Source: an uncultured Lachnospiraceae bacterium (GTDB taxonomy: Bacteria; Bacillota; Clostridia; Lachnospirales; Lachnospiraceae). From it: 64,000 nt of DNA. The stretch covers positions 1-64,000 of the forward strand of contig CACYXH010000010.1 of NCBI GenBank assembly GCA_902778245.1. The letters are read 5' to 3'. Positions within the stretch are counted from its first letter, which is position 1, and every line of letters begins with the position of its first letter. The position numbers were made by a program, and so were the translations under genes. Shown here one piece after another: positions 61,689 to 64,000 of the stretch. The notes under the pieces were generated by a model. The model was not told the DNA's origin. It did not search any database and was given only the letters and a program-made list of their open reading frames with translations.

Positions 61689-64000
61689 CTATTTCCATGA
61701 TGTATAAATTAATTGCCTTTTATCAAATGCTTCCTCTCCGCCTTCCATAATATCTACAATTTGCTTATGTGTAGATTTCAGGTCAATATTCCCTTGCGAT
61801 ATATCAATCGTTGTATCTTGATACTCAACCACAAAAATTCTTTCAGCATCACCCAGAACTGGAATGTTAGCATTGTGTGTAGCAAAAATAAATTGTATAT
61901 CTTGTTTCTTTTTCGCAATTGCTGTAATTACTTCATCGTAAATAATTTTATTATCCAAATCATCTTCTGGCTGATCTATAAGAATAATATCATTATCAGA
62001 CTGCATGAGTATAAACAATATAAGAGCTGACGCACGCTGCCCTATTGAATGGTGTCGTAATAATTTGTCATGATAATATATTTCAACATTATTGGAAACC
62101 TGATTCTTCAGAAGATCCGCATACTGATCTTGCAATTTTTTATCAAGCTTTGTATATTCTGAGGATGAAATAATTTCCTTGATTTTCATACCATCACATA
62201 ATATCCAGTCTTCTATAAGCTCCACATAATCTCTAAACGTGTCACATAAGTATTGATATTTTATTTCAGAAATACCTGACCCCCTAAAATCAGTCTTCAT
62301 CTGTGATTTAAAATTATCTCTGTCACCTTTAAAATCAATAGTGATTTTTAATTCATTTTGTGATTCATTAATTTTCTGAATTTCAAGTTTATATGCATTG
62401 AATTGTTCTAATAATATATCATTTCTTTCACGCATTGCTTTCTTGAATGCACTTTCTATTTGTTTTTTGGATTTAGCTCGTTCATCTAGTTGCTTTAAAT
62501 TCTCTTTATATTTTTCCAGCTCTTCTGTCATTTTGACAAATCCATCAATATCTAACGTATCATCTTTGATTTCTCTTTTTATTTCAGCAAATTCATCAGA
62601 TAATCCATCTATTTTTTTCGATAACATTTCCACTACATCTGCAAATTCTAACGAATTACTTTCTATCTGCGTGACGGCCTCTCCAATTTTTAAAATTTCA
62701 TTTCCAATTGCACTTAAAATATCACTTGCCTTCTTTATAATATCAGAATTATAAACACTTTCCACGCCCTGCAATCCTAAAGTCACATCTTTATTATTAT
62801 CATAACACTTTTTTAATTCTCGTACTGCTGAATCAATTCGTCCTTTTACAGAATCCAACTTTGCTTTATCTGTTGTGTATCCAGTTTGTTTTTTTAATTT
62901 TTCTGCAACGCCTTTTTCCTTGTAAATAGACATTTTATGCTCAACTTCAGATTTTTTAATTTTGTATTCCTCAATCTGCTCTGGAATTTTATTCGCATCT
63001 AATAATTGAGAAACCGATGTTGTCAACTCCTTCACACAAGATGTTATTTCTGCACTTTTCCCTATTTTTCCACCAACCAATTTCTCAAGAAGACCATTTT
63101 CATGATCAGCACTATTTGATAGATCTTTTTGCCCAAAATATTGAATTCCATCAAACAAGCTTGACGGTTGTATATTTAAGTCAAGTCCATTTTCATCTAT
63201 AACATTACTCTGTTCTCCGTATATACGACTAACAATATAATGTTTGCCATGTTTATCAACAACAGATAATGTTGCTTTTCCTCCTGAGCCAAAAATATTT
63301 TTTATCAGTGATTCTTTATATTCTTTATCTGTTTGCAACGGTAAATCAAATATATAACGAATTGCTTCAAGCACAGACGACTTTCCACTTCCGCGAATTC
63401 CAATTAACGAATTAAGCTCTGATGAAAATCTAATAGTCTGACCATCAAATTTTCCGCCTTGAAAACTTATAGATTCAATATACCCATGTCTTCTTTCCGG
63501 TAATGATTCAGCAACTCTACTTTTATAGTCCTGTAATGCAAATTTAATCGCCGCATATGAATATTCTCCGATTTTTAAATATGTTTGTTTATCGCCTTTT
63601 CCAATATCTTTCAATGATTTAGGATCCGATCCCTCTATAAGAGCTGGAATATATCCAAAACAACGATTAAATTTATTTATATTATCCCTTGTCCTCGATT
63701 TTTGTATTCCTAAAACTCGTTTTCTAAACGGAGCAAGCCCTGAGAGCGATTCTAAAAGACCGCCTCCACATTCGTTAAACAAACCACTGCCTTGATCAAC
63801 ATGGGCAAATATTACAAAATAATCTTTTCCATACTCCTCCAGTTTTTCCAATGTGCTTTTTAAATCATAACAACATTTTGTATTTCTATTTTCAGGATTA
63901 GATATTGTTGCAAATGCGGCTGTTAAAAATGTTTGAATGTGATTATTGCCATTTTCTAACCATTCATCAGGATTAAAAACTATAAGAGTATGTATACCAT
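61689..64000 (-). CDS. TrlF-like PHP/SMC-type ATPase (5' end outside window)
   Basis: The frame stays open to the window edge, giving 769 visible residues. An in-frame TTG at 63851 is not the real start. The visible N-terminal part (IHTLIVFNPDEW; FAHVDQGSGLFNE) fits the end of a PHP phosphoesterase domain. An ABC/SMC-like ATPase follows: Walker A GIRGSGKSSVLEAI, a coiled coil of about 250 residues, signature SIGQRASALILFIL, Walker B DIILIDQPEDDLDN and H-loop FATHNANIP. Proteins with this layout are annotated TrlF and occur on islands, where a phage-defence role is suspected. No companion gene is visible. Confidence 0.75.
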   Translation of the reverse strand, partial: GIHTLIVFNPDEWLENGNNHIQTFLTAAFATISNPENRNTKCCYDLKSTLEKLEEYGKDYFVIFAHVDQGSGLFNECGGGLLESLSGLAPFRKRVLGIQKSRTRDNINKFNRCFGYIPALIEGSDPKSLKDIGKGDKQTYLKIGEYSYAAIKFALQDYKSRVAESLPERRHGYIESISFQGGKFDGQTIRFSSELNSLIGIRGSGKSSVLEAIRYIFDLPLQTDKEYKESLIKNIFGSGGKATLSVVDKHGKHYIVSRIYGEQSNVIDENGLDLNIQPSSLFDGIQYFGQKDLSNSADHENGLLEKLVGGKIGKSAEITSCVKELTTSVSQLLDANKIPEQIEEYKIKKSEVEHKMSIYKEKGVAEKLKKQTGYTTDKAKLDSVKGRIDSAVRELKKCYDNNKDVTLGLQGVESVYNSDIIKKASDILSAIGNEILKIGEAVTQIESNSLEFADVVEMLSKKIDGLSDEFAEIKREIKDDTLDIDGFVKMTEELEKYKENLKQLDERAKSKKQIESAFKKAMRERNDILLEQFNAYKLEIQKINESQNELKITIDFKGDRDNFKSQMKTDFRGSGISEIKYQYLCDTFRDYVELIEDWILCDGMKIKEIISSSEYTKLDKKLQDQYADLLKNQVSNNVEIYYHDKLLRHHSIGQRASALILFILMQSDNDIILIDQPEDDLDNKIIYDEVITAIAKKKQDIQFIFATHNANIPVLGDAERIFVVEYQDTTIDISQGNIDLKSTHKQIVDIMEGGEEAFDKRQLIYTSWK

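Overview
The window looks like a chromosomal segment of a gut-type clostridial Firmicute, most likely a Lachnospiraceae member. The reasons are moderate GC, strong AGGAGG ribosome sites, a group-B-like [FeFe] hydrogenase, many proteins of families typical of that group (DUF4250, DUF3877, DUF3793/DUF2325, DUF6062), BspA-type leucine-rich surface proteins, and a CIRCE operator upstream of clpB. No rRNA, tRNA or CRISPR array was seen.

Region by region. 1-1.4 kb holds the tail of a DUF4143-type ATPase, then an accessory zone with a candidate type I toxin/antisense-RNA pair, terminators and gene debris. 1.4-15.1 kb is a minus-strand block of large secreted proteins (leucine-rich and Ig-like repeats, two with an embedded papain-like cysteine protease domain). 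It lies behind an HTH regulator gene that appears frameshifted. 15.3-22.2 kb is mostly housekeeping: an HPr-like protein, a radical-SAM/partner pair, Mrp, CoaBC and a TPR protein. 22.2-25.4 kb is an accessory patch: a broken regulator, an ATPase fragment, two toxin-antitoxin pairs (YafQ/DinJ and BrnT/BrnA) and an isolated precorrin-2 methyltransferase. 25.8-29.1 kb encodes a pantothenate-type ECF transporter subunit, type III pantothenate kinase and an M24 aminopeptidase. With CoaBC at 19 kb this gives uptake, first step and middle steps of CoA synthesis.

29-37.5 kb has small metabolic genes and a flavodoxin-DUF3793-DUF2325 operon behind a metal-regulator-like palindrome. 37.6-42.9 kb has a possible small RNA with minimal reading frames, then a likely operon of [FeFe] hydrogenase, thioredoxin-reductase-like flavoprotein, LacI regulator and MATE exporter. 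A short MITE-like element separates this from glyA. 44.8-50.2 kb includes a CPBP protease and a coupled Ser/Thr kinase and surface-protein pair. 50.3-58.5 kb is core: argS, rarA, a polysaccharide deacetylase, an Ldh-type oxidoreductase, DUF4250 and clpB. 58.6-61.6 kb is the recombination module of an integrative element (tyrosine integrase, excisionase, XRE repressor with divergent promoters). The window ends inside a large PHP/SMC-like ATPase gene resembling TrlF, a plausible defence cargo.

Starts were moved downstream of the longest frame wherever a good ribosome site supported it. Family assignments come from reading motifs, not from a database search.
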